DNA of 64,000 nt from VAZQ01 sp963816745 (GTDB lineage Bacteria > Pseudomonadota > Alphaproteobacteria > Rhizobiales > Xanthobacteraceae): assembly GCA_963816745.1 (NCBI GenBank), contig CAWFLQ010000013.1, positions 744,001 to 808,000 on the forward strand, written 5' to 3'. This document shows, in pieces, positions 1 to 9,843 of this stretch. The position numbers were made by a program, and so were the translations under genes. Within the stretch, counting starts at the first letter, position 1. Each line of letters begins with the position of its first letter. A model generated the notes under the pieces. It saw only the letters and a program-made list of their open reading frames with translations. It was not told the origin of the DNA and did not search any database.

Positions 1-466
1 CGACCGCGAGCTGCTCTATCCCGACACCGAGGAACTGGTGCGCGCCACCGAGACGCTGGTCGGGAAGGGCTTCATCGTGCTGCCGTACTGTACCGAGGAT
101 CCGGTCGTCTGCCGCAAGCTGGCGGATGCCGGCGCCGCCGCGGTCATGCCGCTCGGCGCTCCGATCGGATCGGGGCTCGGCATCTGCAATCCGCATCTGA
201 TCGAGCTGATCTGTGCGCGCTCGCCGGTGCCGGTCGTGTGCGACGCCGGCATCGGCACCGCATCCGATGCCGCGCTGGCCTTGGAACTGGGTTGCTCGGC
301 CGTCCTGCTCAACACCGCGGTGTCGAAGGCGCGCGATCCCGTGATGATGGCGAAGAGCATGCGCGCGGCGGTCGAGGCCGGCCGCTGGGCGCGGCTTGCC
401 GGACGGATTCCGAAGCTCGCTCACGCCGAGCCGTCGAGCCCGCAATTCGGCCTTGTGGGCACGTGA
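1..466 (+). CDS. thiG: Thiazole synthase, C-terminal part (cut by window start)
   Basis: ThiG condenses deoxyxylulose 5-phosphate, dehydroglycine and the ThiS thiocarboxylate into the thiazole phosphate of thiamine. The visible 154 residues are the C-terminal half of the TIM barrel, including the phosphate-binding turns MPLGAPIGSG and VVCDAGIGTASDA that typify ThiG. The gene runs in from upstream of the window in frame 2. Its stop overlaps the GTG start of thiE in a GTGA arrangement, so the two are translationally coupled in a thi operon. The start is not visible. Confidence 0.95.
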   Translation, partial: DRELLYPDTEELVRATETLVGKGFIVLPYCTEDPVVCRKLADAGAAAVMPLGAPIGSGLGICNPHLIELICARSPVPVVCDAGIGTASDAALALELGCSAVLLNTAVSKARDPVMMAKSMRAAVEAGRWARLAGRIPKLAHAEPSSPQFGLVGT

Positions 467-1086
467 GGCTTCCCGATCCTCCGTTCCTGCTCGTCACCGA
501 CCGCCATCAGGCCCGGTTGCCGCTGTCCGATGTGGTCGACGCGGCGCTTTCGGCCGGCTGCCGGTGGGTGAGCCTGCGGGAAAAGGATCTGTCCGAGGAC
601 GATCAGATTGCGCTCGCCGAAAGGCTGTTGCCGATCGCGCGGCAACACGGCGCGTGCCTGACGCTCCACGGCGAGGCCGAGCTGGCGAAAACCTGCGGCA
701 GCGACGGCGTGCACTTGCCGGCCGGCAGCGATCCCGTTGCGGCGCGGAAGCTGCTCGGGCCCGCCAAGCTCATCGGCGTATCGATCCATACCGTGACCGA
801 AGCCGAGGCGCTCGATCGCAGCGTCGTCGACTATGCCATTGCGGGGCCTGCGTTCGAAACACCGAGCAAGCCCGGCTACGGCCCCGAGATCGGCCGCAAG
901 GGGCTCTCCGAGATCGCGCGCGCAGCGCCGGTGCCGGTGCTCGCCATCGGCGGCCTCAACGTCACGCGGGCAGCGGAAGTGCTGGCGGCCGGTCCGGTCG
1001 GCTTCGCCGTCATGGGCGGCGTGATGCGTGCAACCGATCCGGGGCGAGAGGTGAGGGGGCTGTTGAGCGTGCTCGCCCAGGTGTGA
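463..1086 (+). CDS. thiE: Thiamine-phosphate synthase family protein
   Basis: ThiE joins HMP pyrophosphate to thiazole phosphate, giving thiamine phosphate. The 207-residue product is a TIM barrel with the family signatures VSLREKDL (about residue 38), GVHLPAG (about 85) and AIGGLN near the C terminus, which bind pyrophosphate and thiazole phosphate. The GTG start at 463 is chosen because it overlaps the thiG stop and puts LLVTDR at the usual distance from the N terminus. The closely related TenI subfamily is a possible alternative, but the position after thiG favours ThiE. Confidence 0.88.
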   Translation: MRLPDPPFLLVTDRHQARLPLSDVVDAALSAGCRWVSLREKDLSEDDQIALAERLLPIARQHGACLTLHGEAELAKTCGSDGVHLPAGSDPVAARKLLGPAKLIGVSIHTVTEAEALDRSVVDYAIAGPAFETPSKPGYGPEIGRKGLSEIARAAPVPVLAIGGLNVTRAAEVLAAGPVGFAVMGGVMRATDPGREVRGLLSVLAQV

Positions 1087-1112
1087 TGCTGCCTACGATA
1101 CGAATATTATTA

Positions 1113-1141
1113 TTGACTACATATTGTCTCTAAGCTAGAAG
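1113..1141 (+). promoter_or_regulatory. Putative sigma-70 promoter for the structured RNA
   Basis: TTGACT (1113-1118) lies 17 bases upstream of TAGAAG (1136-1141) in a locally AT-rich patch directly after thiE. The -35 box is near consensus and the -10 box matches 4 of 6. A start 6 to 8 bases past the -10 box falls at 1147-1149, exactly where the first long helix of the downstream element begins. Confidence 0.5.
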
Positions 1142-1146
1142 CCCAA

Positions 1147-1545
1147 TGCCTCGCTCATTGAAGGGCGTCTTCCGGAGACGGTCCATAGGCGGAGCGAGGT
1201 GTGGCGTCCCGCGGCTGTGGCTCGTAACCGCAGGCTTACTCGGGAGGCCCGGGGCACCGCCCGCCAGGCACTACGACCTGGCTGCGAGGAGCTCGCTGCA
1301 CGGGTTGCGGAGGACAATTCCGCAGACGGAAGCGCGGCCCCCGGCCACAAATCGCCACGGTGGAGCGCCGAAAGGCGCGCGTCCTACGTTATTGGACGCA
1401 GGGCGCCTCGCAAGCGCCCGGCCCGCCGCGTCACGTGCGGGCCAGCCGGGTGCCGCTGCACCCGGGCGCCTGTCGGCGCTCCGCCCACCCTTCGCGGTGG
1501 GGATTCTATTTCACGACCCGGGCGCAATCGCGCCGCGGGAACGAA
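1147..1545 (+). ncRNA. Candidate structured non-coding RNA, about 390 nt
   Basis: No convincing protein is encoded here; the open frames are arginine/proline-rich shadows with no usable ribosome binding site. At least ten short perfect helices follow each other: 1149-1156 with 1192-1199 enclosing 1166-1170/1176-1180; 1215-1220/1228-1233 (one G-U); 1263-1268/1277-1282; 1306-1311/1319-1324; 1365-1369/1374-1378 closed by a GAAA tetraloop; 1379-1384/1394-1399; 1401-1406/1414-1419; 1446-1453/1458-1465; 1484-1489/1496-1501; 1521-1525/1530-1534. The GAAA loop supports the plus strand. It lacks the conserved cores of RNase P RNA, tmRNA and SRP RNA that I know. I recall similar sequence being annotated as a hypothetical protein in Bradyrhizobium genomes, but this is memory only. 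I see no clear terminator, so the 3' end is approximate. Confidence 0.5.
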
Positions 1546-1637
1546 TACGGCTGTTTGACAAGTGAAGAAGGCATAGGCGGATCGACAAAAAAGCGTTTGC
1601 GTCCGTCTTCGCGGCTATGACCCGATCCGCCGACGCA

Positions 1638-2096
1638 TTACCCCCGCCCGCGATAGGGCGCCACGCCCTGATCCGGCAGCCATACGCCCGCCGGCAGCTT
1701 GCCCGCCTGCCAAAACACGTCGATCGGCATGCCGCCGCGCGGATACCAGTAGCCGCCGATGCGCAGGAATTTCGGCTTGAGGAACGCGACCAGCTTTTTG
1801 CCGATCGCGACGGTGCAGTCTTCGTGGACGCCGCCGACATTGCGGAAGCTGCCGAGATAAAGCTTGAGCGACTTCGACTCGACCAGCCATTTCCCGGGCA
1901 CATAGTCGATCACCAGATGCGCGAAATCCGGTTGGCCGGTGATCGGGCAGAGCGTGGTGAATTCGGGCGCGGTGAAGCGTGCGACGTAGTTGGTGTCGGG
2001 GTGCGGGTTGGCGACGCGGTCGAGCTCGGCTTCCGCCGGCGAGGCGGGCAGGCGGCTCGAACGGCCAAGATGCTTCGGCGGCGTCATGCGCGACAT
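1638..2096 (-). CDS. queF: NADPH-dependent 7-cyano-7-deazaguanine reductase
   Basis: QueF reduces preQ0 to preQ1 in queuosine tRNA modification. The 152-residue length fits the short, homomeric type I enzyme. FTTLCPITGQPDF carries the nucleophilic cysteine and the aspartate acid/base. The NADPH-binding region reads SKSLKLYLGSFRN, followed by VHEDC. The start at 2096 (MSRMTPP) is preferred over an in-frame ATG at 2150 because the extra 18 residues resemble no QueF. It is transcribed toward the candidate RNA. Confidence 0.92.
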   Translation of the reverse strand: MSRMTPPKHLGRSSRLPASPAEAELDRVANPHPDTNYVARFTAPEFTTLCPITGQPDFAHLVIDYVPGKWLVESKSLKLYLGSFRNVGGVHEDCTVAIGKKLVAFLKPKFLRIGGYWYPRGGMPIDVFWQAGKLPAGVWLPDQGVAPYRGRG

Positions 2097-2230
2097 GGGT
2101 ATCCGGCTCCCAACAAGGCGCATCACTAACTCATTGGTAGCCATGAGCAAGAGGCTCGATGAACCTGTCGTCGCCTTGCTGCCACTTACCTAGGATTAAC
2201 AATCAACGATCCGAATGGACCTGCCGTATC

Positions 2231-2743
2231 ATGCCCATCATTGCCCTCATATTGAGCGGTCTTGCGTTCTGGCTCCTCTACTGGTTCTTCCGTCTGGATG
2301 GTTTCAGCAAGGTGCAGGCGGTATTCTCCCGGCGCAGCCAGGAGGCGCGTCTCGTCATTGCGCGCGAACGCGAACGGCTCGCGCCGTTGACGGCGGTCGA
2401 TGATCCCCGCGATGCCGCGACCATCCTGATGCTGCTCCTCGTGCGCTCCGGCGGCGACCCGACGCGCGAGCAGATCGCGGCCATCGAGACGGCTGTCCGC
2501 GCAGTGTTCGGTTTCGATCGGGAATTGACCGAGCATATGACCCAGGCGCGGTTCATCGCGAGCCGCGCGGACAGCTTCGAGCAGGCCGCAGGCTTGTTCT
2601 CCGGTCTCCTCAACAAGCGGCTCAATGTCACTGAAAAGCATCAGCTGGTCGCCATGTTGGAGGAGGTTGCAGAACCCACGCAGGCGCAGACCGAGGCCAT
2701 TTTGATGCTGAAGCGCAGACTCGCCCTCGCACCCCAACGCTGA
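2231..2743 (+). CDS. TerB-like domain protein with N-terminal membrane anchor
   Basis: The 170-residue product starts with one hydrophobic segment (residues 2-18, IIALILSGLAFWLLYW) and continues with a soluble all-helical domain. That domain resembles the tellurite-resistance TerB fold: pairs of helices with acidic stretches, and the pattern R-x-Q-I-A-A-I-E followed by an F-x-F-D-R-E turn. I recognise the fold only loosely. Such proteins often sit beside eno in Rhizobiales, but their role is unknown. The ATG at 2231 is chosen because it begins the membrane segment directly; an upstream in-frame start at 2159 would add a non-conserved leader. Confidence 0.7.
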   Translation: MPIIALILSGLAFWLLYWFFRLDGFSKVQAVFSRRSQEARLVIARERERLAPLTAVDDPRDAATILMLLLVRSGGDPTREQIAAIETAVRAVFGFDRELTEHMTQARFIASRADSFEQAAGLFSGLLNKRLNVTEKHQLVAMLEEVAEPTQAQTEAILMLKRRLALAPQR

Positions 2744-2834
2744 CGCGCCCGCGGGCTCTGATTGGCACTTTGCGCAAGGCTCCGGATCGCCTACAAGCGC
2801 GGCGAAACCGGTAATTTTCAGCCTGTGAGGTGCC

Positions 2835-4115
2835 ATGACCGCCATCGTCGATATCATCGGCCGCGAAATTCTCGACAGCCGCGGCAATCCGACCGTGGAA
2901 GTCGACGTCGTGCTCGAGGATGGCTCCAAGGGCCGCGCCGCGGTGCCGTCGGGGGCCTCGACCGGCGCGCACGAGGCGGTCGAGCTGCGCGACGGCGGCA
3001 AGCGCTATCTCGGCAAGGGCGTGCGCAAGGCGGTCGACGCCGTCAACGGCGAGATTTTCGATGCCGTCGGCGGCATGGACGCGGAAGCGCAGGCCAAGAT
3101 CGACGAGACGCTCATCGCGCTCGACGGCACGCCGAACAAGGGCCGGCTCGGCGCCAATGCCGTGCTCGGTGTCTCGCTCGCGGTCGCCAAGGCCGCCGCG
3201 ATCGCCCAGAATGCCCCGCTCTATCGCTATGTCGGCGGAACCTCGGCGCGGCTGCTGCCGGTGCCGATGATGAACATCGTCAATGGCGGCGTGCACGCCG
3301 ACAATCCGATCGACTTCCAGGAATTCATGATCATGCCCGTGGGCGCTGCTTCTTTTGCGGAAGGGTTGCGCATGGGGGTCGAGGTGTTCCAGACGCTCAA
3401 GAAGGCGCTGAAGGATGCCGGCCACAACACCAATGTCGGCGACGAGGGCGGCTTCGCTCCCAATTTGCCGTCGGCCGATGCGGCCCTCGGCTTTGTCATG
3501 AATGCGATCGAGGCCTCCGGCTACCGGGCCGGCGAGGATGTCGTGATCGCGCTCGACCCCGCATCAACCGAGTTCTTCAAGAACGGCGCTTACGTCTATG
3601 AAGGCGAAGGAAAAAAGCGCTCTGTCGAAGAGCAGGCCAAATATCTCGCCGAGCTCGTCTCCCGCTACCCCATCGTCTCGATCGAGGACGGCATGGCCGA
3701 GGACGACATGGTGGGCTGGAAGATGGTGACCGACATGATCGGCAAACGCTGCCAGCTGGTGGGCGACGACCTGTTCGTAACCAACGTCGCGCGGCTGTCC
3801 GACGGCATCAAGAGCGGCATCGCCAATTCGATCCTGGTCAAGGTCAACCAGATCGGCACGCTCACCGAGGCGCTCGCCGCCGTCGAGATGGCGCAGAAGG
3901 CGGGCTACACCGCCGTCATGTCGCACCGGTCCGGCGAGACGGAAGATTCGACCATCGCCGATTTGGCTGTCGCGACCAATTGCGGGCAGATCAAGACCGG
4001 CTCGCTCGCGCGCTCCGATCGCACGGCGAAATACAATCAGCTCCTGCGGATCGAGGAGGAGCTGGGCTCGCAGGCGAAGTATGCGGGCAGGGCGGCGCTG
4101 AAGGCCTTGGGCTGA
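2835..4115 (+). CDS. eno: Enolase
   Basis: Enolase interconverts 2-phosphoglycerate and phosphoenolpyruvate. The 426-residue length is standard. The signature loop SHRSGETEDSTIADLAVA (about residues 364-381), the metal ligands in ALDPASTEF and SIEDGMAEDD, and the N-terminal DSRGNPTVEVDV motif are all intact. A GAGGTG Shine-Dalgarno sits upstream of the ATG. It leads the glycolysis-to-acetyl-CoA block that continues with ftsB and pyruvate dehydrogenase. Confidence 0.98.
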   Translation: MTAIVDIIGREILDSRGNPTVEVDVVLEDGSKGRAAVPSGASTGAHEAVELRDGGKRYLGKGVRKAVDAVNGEIFDAVGGMDAEAQAKIDETLIALDGTPNKGRLGANAVLGVSLAVAKAAAIAQNAPLYRYVGGTSARLLPVPMMNIVNGGVHADNPIDFQEFMIMPVGAASFAEGLRMGVEVFQTLKKALKDAGHNTNVGDEGGFAPNLPSADAALGFVMNAIEASGYRAGEDVVIALDPASTEFFKNGAYVYEGEGKKRSVEEQAKYLAELVSRYPIVSIEDGMAEDDMVGWKMVTDMIGKRCQLVGDDLFVTNVARLSDGIKSGIANSILVKVNQIGTLTEALAAVEMAQKAGYTAVMSHRSGETEDSTIADLAVATNCGQIKTGSLARSDRTAKYNQLLRIEEELGSQAKYAGRAALKALG

Positions 4116-4129
4116 ATTGCCGCGTCAGC

Positions 4130-4378
4130 TCAGCGCGAGCGACCGACCGTCGAATCCAATGACGGGCAAGGCGGCTCGTATGCCGGCGCGACCACGCATC
4201 CGCCCTGATCCGCCACGGCGAGCGGACCCGCGCCTCCCAAGCCGATGGCGATCGTCGGAGCGAGAAAGACCATTCCGACCGGCGACAGCACGGCCAAAAG
4301 CAGAACGACCATGAGCAAAAAGCCGGCCCCTTGTTCGGGGTGGATCGTACTCGGCGCGCTTCTCAATGCGATGACCAT
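4130..4378 (-). CDS. Small hypothetical membrane protein
   Basis: This is an 82-residue frame with one clear hydrophobic stretch (about residues 20-50, GFLLMVVLLLAVLSPVGMVF and on) and a short cysteine-containing tail (GGCVVAP, PPCPS). It lies convergent to eno, with 14 bases between stops, and divergent from ftsB. I recognise no family. The hydrophobic profile is more protein-like than a random antisense frame, but it has no strong ribosome binding site, so it may not be real. Confidence 0.35.
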   Translation of the reverse strand: MVIALRSAPSTIHPEQGAGFLLMVVLLLAVLSPVGMVFLAPTIAIGLGGAGPLAVADQGGCVVAPAYEPPCPSLDSTVGRSR

Positions 4379-4517
4379 GGCACCCTCGTGAAGCGGTCAT
4401 AAAAAACGACGGCGCACTGTATAATCCAGATTTCTTAATGCGTTCCTTCGGGTGGAACCCGTGGTCCGGAGGGGGCATTAACACCTCGTTCACCTCGGCG
4501 TCGCATGGTTCGCGCCC

Positions 4518-4835
4518 ATGGTGACCCGCAAGCGGTTCCGCACTGTCCTCAATGCCCTGGCGCTCTACACCATCGCCGCGCTGGTAATCGGCTATTTCGG
4601 CTTCAACGCCTATTCCGGAAACCGCGGCCTGCGGGCGAAGCAGGATCTCGACCAGCAGATCGCCCAGCTGACCGGCGAGCTCGCCACGCTCAAGGCCGAG
4701 CGCGGGAGTTGGGAGCGCCGGGTTTCTCTGCTGAAGCCCGAGAGCATCGACCCCGACATGCTCGACGAGCGTGCCCGTTCGCTGCTCAACTATGCCGATC
4801 CTCGCGATCTCACGCTGCGTCTCAAGCAACCCTGA
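4518..4835 (+). CDS. ftsB: Cell division protein FtsB/DivIC (septum formation initiator)
   Basis: FtsB joins FtsL and FtsQ at the divisome and relays the signal for septal wall synthesis. The 105-residue product has the family architecture: a short cytoplasmic N terminus, one membrane segment (residues 10-28, about NALALYTIAALVIGYFGF), a periplasmic coiled coil (about 35-75) with many E, Q and L, then a conserved tail with ARSLLNY. Its place between eno and pdhA is the conserved alphaproteobacterial order. Confidence 0.93.
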   Translation: MVTRKRFRTVLNALALYTIAALVIGYFGFNAYSGNRGLRAKQDLDQQIAQLTGELATLKAERGSWERRVSLLKPESIDPDMLDERARSLLNYADPRDLTLRLKQP

Positions 4836-5017
4836 CCTCCTTTCGCGCTGCACCGCCGCGGCGGCCACCCGAGTTTGCGAATTCCGTGCCGGCGGCCTAT
4901 TTCCTGCTGCAAAGAGACCTACCCGCAAGTCTCGCCATCCGCTTTCGCCGTGCGGCAATTTCGGCTATTGGGGGAGCGGCCGCCTCACCCATGCCAGCCC
5001 ACCCCCCGAGGAGAAAA

Positions 5018-6063
5018 ATGGCCGTTGCCAGCAATAAACCCGCGGCCCAGCCTGCCGCAGCGCGCCGAGCGTCCATGGATGACCCCGCCGAGGTGCCCGA
5101 GTTCGACCAGAAGCAAGAGCTCACCGCCTACCGCCACATGCTGCTCATCCGCCGCTTCGAGGAGAAGGCCGGGCAGCTTTACGGCATGGGACTGATCGGC
5201 GGCTTCTGCCACCTCTATATCGGCCAGGAAGCGGTCGTCGTCGGCATGCAGATGGCGATCAAGAAGGGCGACGAGGTCATTACCGGCTACCGTGACCATG
5301 GCCACATGCTGGCCTGCGGCATGGACCCCAAAGGGCGTTATGGCGGAGCTGACCGGCCGGCGCGGGGGCTATTCCAAGGGCAAGGGCGGCTCCATGCACA
5401 TGTTTTCCGTGGAGAAGAACTTCTACGGCGGACACGGCATCGTCGCGGCCCAGGTGCCCGCTCGGCACCGGCCTGGCCTTCGCCAATCGGTACCGCGGCA
5501 ACGACAACGTGTCGCTCACCTATTTCGGCGACGGCGCCGCCAATCAGGGGCAGGTCTACGAGAGCTTCAACATGGCGAAGCTGTGGAAGCTGCCGGTGAT
5601 CTACGTCATCGAGAACAATCAGTACGGGATGGGAACGTCGGTTGCACGCGCTTCCGCCACGATCGAGCTCTGCAATCGCGGAGCGTCCTTCGGCATCCCG
5701 GGCGAGCGGGTCGACGGCATGGACGTGCGCGCGGTCAAGGCCGCCGGCGACAAGGCGGTGCAATGGTGTCGCGACGGCAATGGCCCGATGATCCTCGAAA
5801 TGCTCACCTACCGCTATCGCGGCCACTCCATGTCGGACCCGGCGAAGTACCGCAGCAAGGAAGAGGTCGACAAGGTGCGCACCGAGCACGACCCGATCGA
5901 GCAGGTGCGCAGCCGCCTGTTGAAGCGCGGCTTCGCCAACGAGGACGCCTTGAAGAAGATCGATGCCGAGGTGCGCGCGATCGTCAACGAGGCCGCCGAG
6001 TTCGCCACCAATGACGCCGAGCCCGATCCGTCCGAGCTGTGGACCGACGTATACGCCGGGTAG
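5018..6063 (+). CDS. pdhA: Pyruvate dehydrogenase E1 component, alpha subunit (two frameshifts)
   Basis: The alpha subunit binds thiamine diphosphate with the beta subunit and decarboxylates pyruvate. The sequence shows the TPP motif GDGAANQGQVYES-N, the phosphorylation-loop region YRGHSMSDPAKYR and an N-terminal EEKAGQLYGMG helix. The frame changes twice: near 5330 (an extra base in the AAAGGG run, so DPKGVMAEL reads as DPKGRYGG) and near 5455 (an extra C, so VPLGTGLA reads as VPARHRPG). Removing both gives 348 whole codons, the usual length. I regard these as sequence errors. A GAGGAG ribosome site precedes the ATG. Confidence 0.93.
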
Positions 6064-6066
6064 GAC

Positions 6067-6363
6067 ATGGCTCTATTCGCATCGATCGTGGCCTCTCTTG
6101 CCTTCATGGGCGCGATCGCGAGTTGGATCGTCGGCGCCTGGTTCTATGCGCGCACGTTGCGCGCTCTTGCTGCCGAACATGGGCAGACACGGCTCGCGTG
6201 GCTTGCCATTGTCGCCTGGCCGTTCGCGCTTGGACGGCTCAAAGGCGCGGCCGCGGCGCACGCGGCCATAGTCAACAAGGCGCTCGTCGCCTTCCTCGCC
6301 TGTCTGATGCTCGCCGTGGCGGCGACATCGGTGGCAACCAATCTCGCGCGGGTCTCTCGCTAG
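6067..6363 (+). CDS. Small two-helix membrane protein inside the pdh operon
   Basis: The 98-residue product has two hydrophobic segments, about residues 3-28 and 68-92, joined by a basic cytoplasmic loop (AEHGQTRLAW...GRLKGAAAAHA). The ATG lies three bases after the pdhA stop, and pdhB follows after 22 bases, so it is cotranscribed with the E1 subunits. No known pyruvate dehydrogenase partner matches it. I do not recognise a family. Confidence 0.65.
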   Translation: MALFASIVASLAFMGAIASWIVGAWFYARTLRALAAEHGQTRLAWLAIVAWPFALGRLKGAAAAHAAIVNKALVAFLACLMLAVAATSVATNLARVSR

Positions 6364-6385
6364 GCCGCCAACGGGTGATGCGTCT

Positions 6386-7804
<1,419 letters not shown>

Positions 7805-7811
7805 GGATGCG

Positions 7812-8114
7812 ATGAGCAATCCGTATCAGGCGCTGAACATTCCGCCGGCCGCGAACGAGCGCGGCGGCTTCGAGGTGTTGCGCTGCGCCGTCATCGACGG
7901 CGAGCTGCATCTGACGCTGCGACCGGTATTCAATCAACCGGACGACTGGGGCCGGCTGTTCGCCGAGGTCGCCCGCCAGGTGGCGGCCGCCTACGCGCAC
8001 CAGGACCGCTTTCCGCAGGCCGAGACGCTTTCGCGCATCAGCGCGGCGTTCGAGACCGACATGAGAAGTCCGCCCGACGTCACGAGCTCGGTCGGGCCGA
8101 TCGGCCCGCAGTAG
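7812..8114 (+). CDS. DUF5076-type small protein, copy 1
   Basis: This 100-residue soluble protein has a conserved core, ALNIPPAANERGGFEVLRCAVIDGELHLTLRP, and a WGRLFAEVARQVAAAYA helix. It is clearly homologous to the next gene. It starts eight bases after pdhB and is probably cotranscribed. DUF5076 proteins are found between E1 beta and E2 genes in Bradyrhizobium relatives. The function is unknown, though the location suggests a role tied to pyruvate dehydrogenase. Confidence 0.8.
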   Translation: MSNPYQALNIPPAANERGGFEVLRCAVIDGELHLTLRPVFNQPDDWGRLFAEVARQVAAAYAHQDRFPQAETLSRISAAFETDMRSPPDVTSSVGPIGPQ

Positions 8115-8132
8115 GGCATAGGACGGGATCCC

Positions 8133-8423
8133 ATGGCGACCTTCGACGCGCTGCAGGTGCCGCCGACCGCGCTCGAGCATGGCGGCGTCGAGGTCCTGCG
8201 TGCGGCGATCGTGGAAGGCGGCCTGCACGTGTCGCTGCGCCGCGCCTTCGACGATCCGCAGGCCTGGGGCATGCTGATTGCCGACGTAGCGAGACATGCC
8301 GCGCGCATCTTCGCCAATGAAACCAAGCTAACCGAGGACGAGGCGCTGGAGCGCATCCGTTCGATGTTCGACGCTGAGATGGATGCCCCGACCGATCCCG
8401 GCTCCACCAGCGCGGTCAGCTAG
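8133..8423 (+). CDS. DUF5076-type small protein, copy 2
   Basis: This 96-residue paralogue of the preceding gene shares the same layout: ALQVPPTALEHGGVEVLRAAIVEGGLHVSLR, then a W-G-M-L-I-A-D-V-A-R-H helix and a negatively charged tail. The two copies are 18 bases apart and diverged well beyond a recent duplication. It ends 17 bases before the E2 gene. The function is unknown. Confidence 0.8.
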   Translation: MATFDALQVPPTALEHGGVEVLRAAIVEGGLHVSLRRAFDDPQAWGMLIADVARHAARIFANETKLTEDEALERIRSMFDAEMDAPTDPGSTSAVS

Positions 8424-8440
8424 CCGATCGAAGGTCACTC

Positions 8441-9782
8441 ATGCCGGTCAATATCCTCATGCCCGCGTTGTCGCCCACCATGGAGAAGGGCAACCTCGCC
8501 AAGTGGCTCAAGCAGGAAGGCGACAAGGTCAAGCCCGGCGACGTGATCGCCGAGATCGAGACCGACAAGGCGACCATGGAATACGAGGCGATCGACGAGG
8601 GCACGCTGGCCAAGATCGTGGTGCCCGCAGGGCACGCAGGACGTGGCGGTCAACCAGCTCATCGCCGTGCTCGCTGAGGAGGGGGAGGACGTCAAGGCGG
8701 CGGCTGCCGGGGCAGGGAAGGGCGGCGGCTCCGCAGCCGCAGCTGCGGCGAAGCCCGCAAGCGCTGCCACCAGCCCGCGCGCCGCAAGCCCGACCGCCGA
8801 AGGCAGCCCCGCCGAGCCAGCCCGCAGGCATCGGTGGCTCGACGCTCCGGGCGCGAACCGTGTCTTCTCCTCGCCACTCGCTCGGCGGCTGGCGAAAGAA
8901 GCCGGCATCGATCTCGGGCGCATCCAGGGCTCGGGCCCGCATGGCCGCGTCATCGCACGCGACGTGGAGGCGGCGAAATCGGGCAAGGGGCTCGTTGCCC
9001 CCGCGGCCGCCGCCGGCGCGGCGGCACCGATGGTGCAGGCCCCTTCCGACGACAAGATCCGCGCGCTGTTCGAGCAAGGCTCCTACGACACCGTCCCGCA
9101 CGACAATATCCGCAAGGTGATCGCGCGACGCCTGCTCGAAGCCAAGCTCACCATCCCGCATTTCTATCTCACGGTCGACTGCGATATCGGCAAGCTCCTG
9201 GCGGCGCGCGAGGAGATCAACGCCGCCGCGCCCAAGGACAAGGACGGCAAGCCCGCCTACAAGATTTCGGTCAACGACTTCGTCATCAAGGCGCTCGCAT
9301 TGGCGCTCCAGCGCGTGCCGGACGCCAATGTGACCTGGACCGAAGGCGCCATGCTTCGCCACAAGCATTCCGACATCGGCGTCGCGGTCTCGATCCCAGG
9401 CGGACTGATCACCCCGGTCGTGCGCAAGGCGGAGCTGAAATCGCTCTCGGTGATCTCGAACGAGATGAAGGACTACGCCGCGCGCGCGCGGAGCCGGAAA
9501 TTGAAGCCGGAAGAATATCAAGGCGGCAGCAGCGCGGTGTCGAACCTCGGCATGTACGGGATCAAGGAATTCTACGCCATCATCAATCCGCCGCACGCGA
9601 CCATTCTTTCGGTCGGCGCCGGCGAGGAGCGCGCGGTCGTGCGCAACGGCAAGATCGAGGCGGCACAGATCATGACGGTGGGGCTTGCGACCGACCATCG
9701 CGCCGTCGACGGCGCGCTCGGCGCGCAGCTCATTGGCGCGTTCAAGGCGCTGATCGAGAGCCCTGTGATGATGGTGGTGTGA
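8441..9782 (+). CDS. pdhC: Dihydrolipoamide acetyltransferase, E2 of pyruvate dehydrogenase (one frameshift)
   Basis: E2 moves the acetyl group from E1 to CoA. Domains in order: a lipoyl domain (residues 1-80, lipoyl lysine in ETDKATMEYEA), an Ala/Pro linker, the E1/E3-binding domain (SPLARRLAKEAGIDLGRIQGSGPHGRVIARDV), and the catalytic domain ending in the active-site motif TDHRAVDGALGA. An extra G near 8630 (GCAGGGCACG for GCAGGCACG) breaks the frame within the lipoyl domain. Removing it gives 447 whole codons. The short linker around 8820-8860 reads oddly and may hold a second compensated slip. Confidence 0.93.
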
Positions 9783-9843
9783 ACAGCGCAGCAAAGACTG
9801 CCGACGGCAGGTCGAAGAAAAAATGCGATCAGCGGAGGAAGCC

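Noticed and set aside
1146..1620. Three overlapping open frames on the plus strand after thiE
   Set aside because: They are rich in R, P, G and A, lack ribosome binding sites, overlap each other, and cover sequence that folds into successive hairpins. I treat the region as RNA.
5330..5460. Programmed frameshifting in pdhA or other conserved enzymes
   Set aside because: No slippery heptamer or stimulatory structure is conserved, and the same insertion type recurs in unrelated genes. Sequencing error is simpler.
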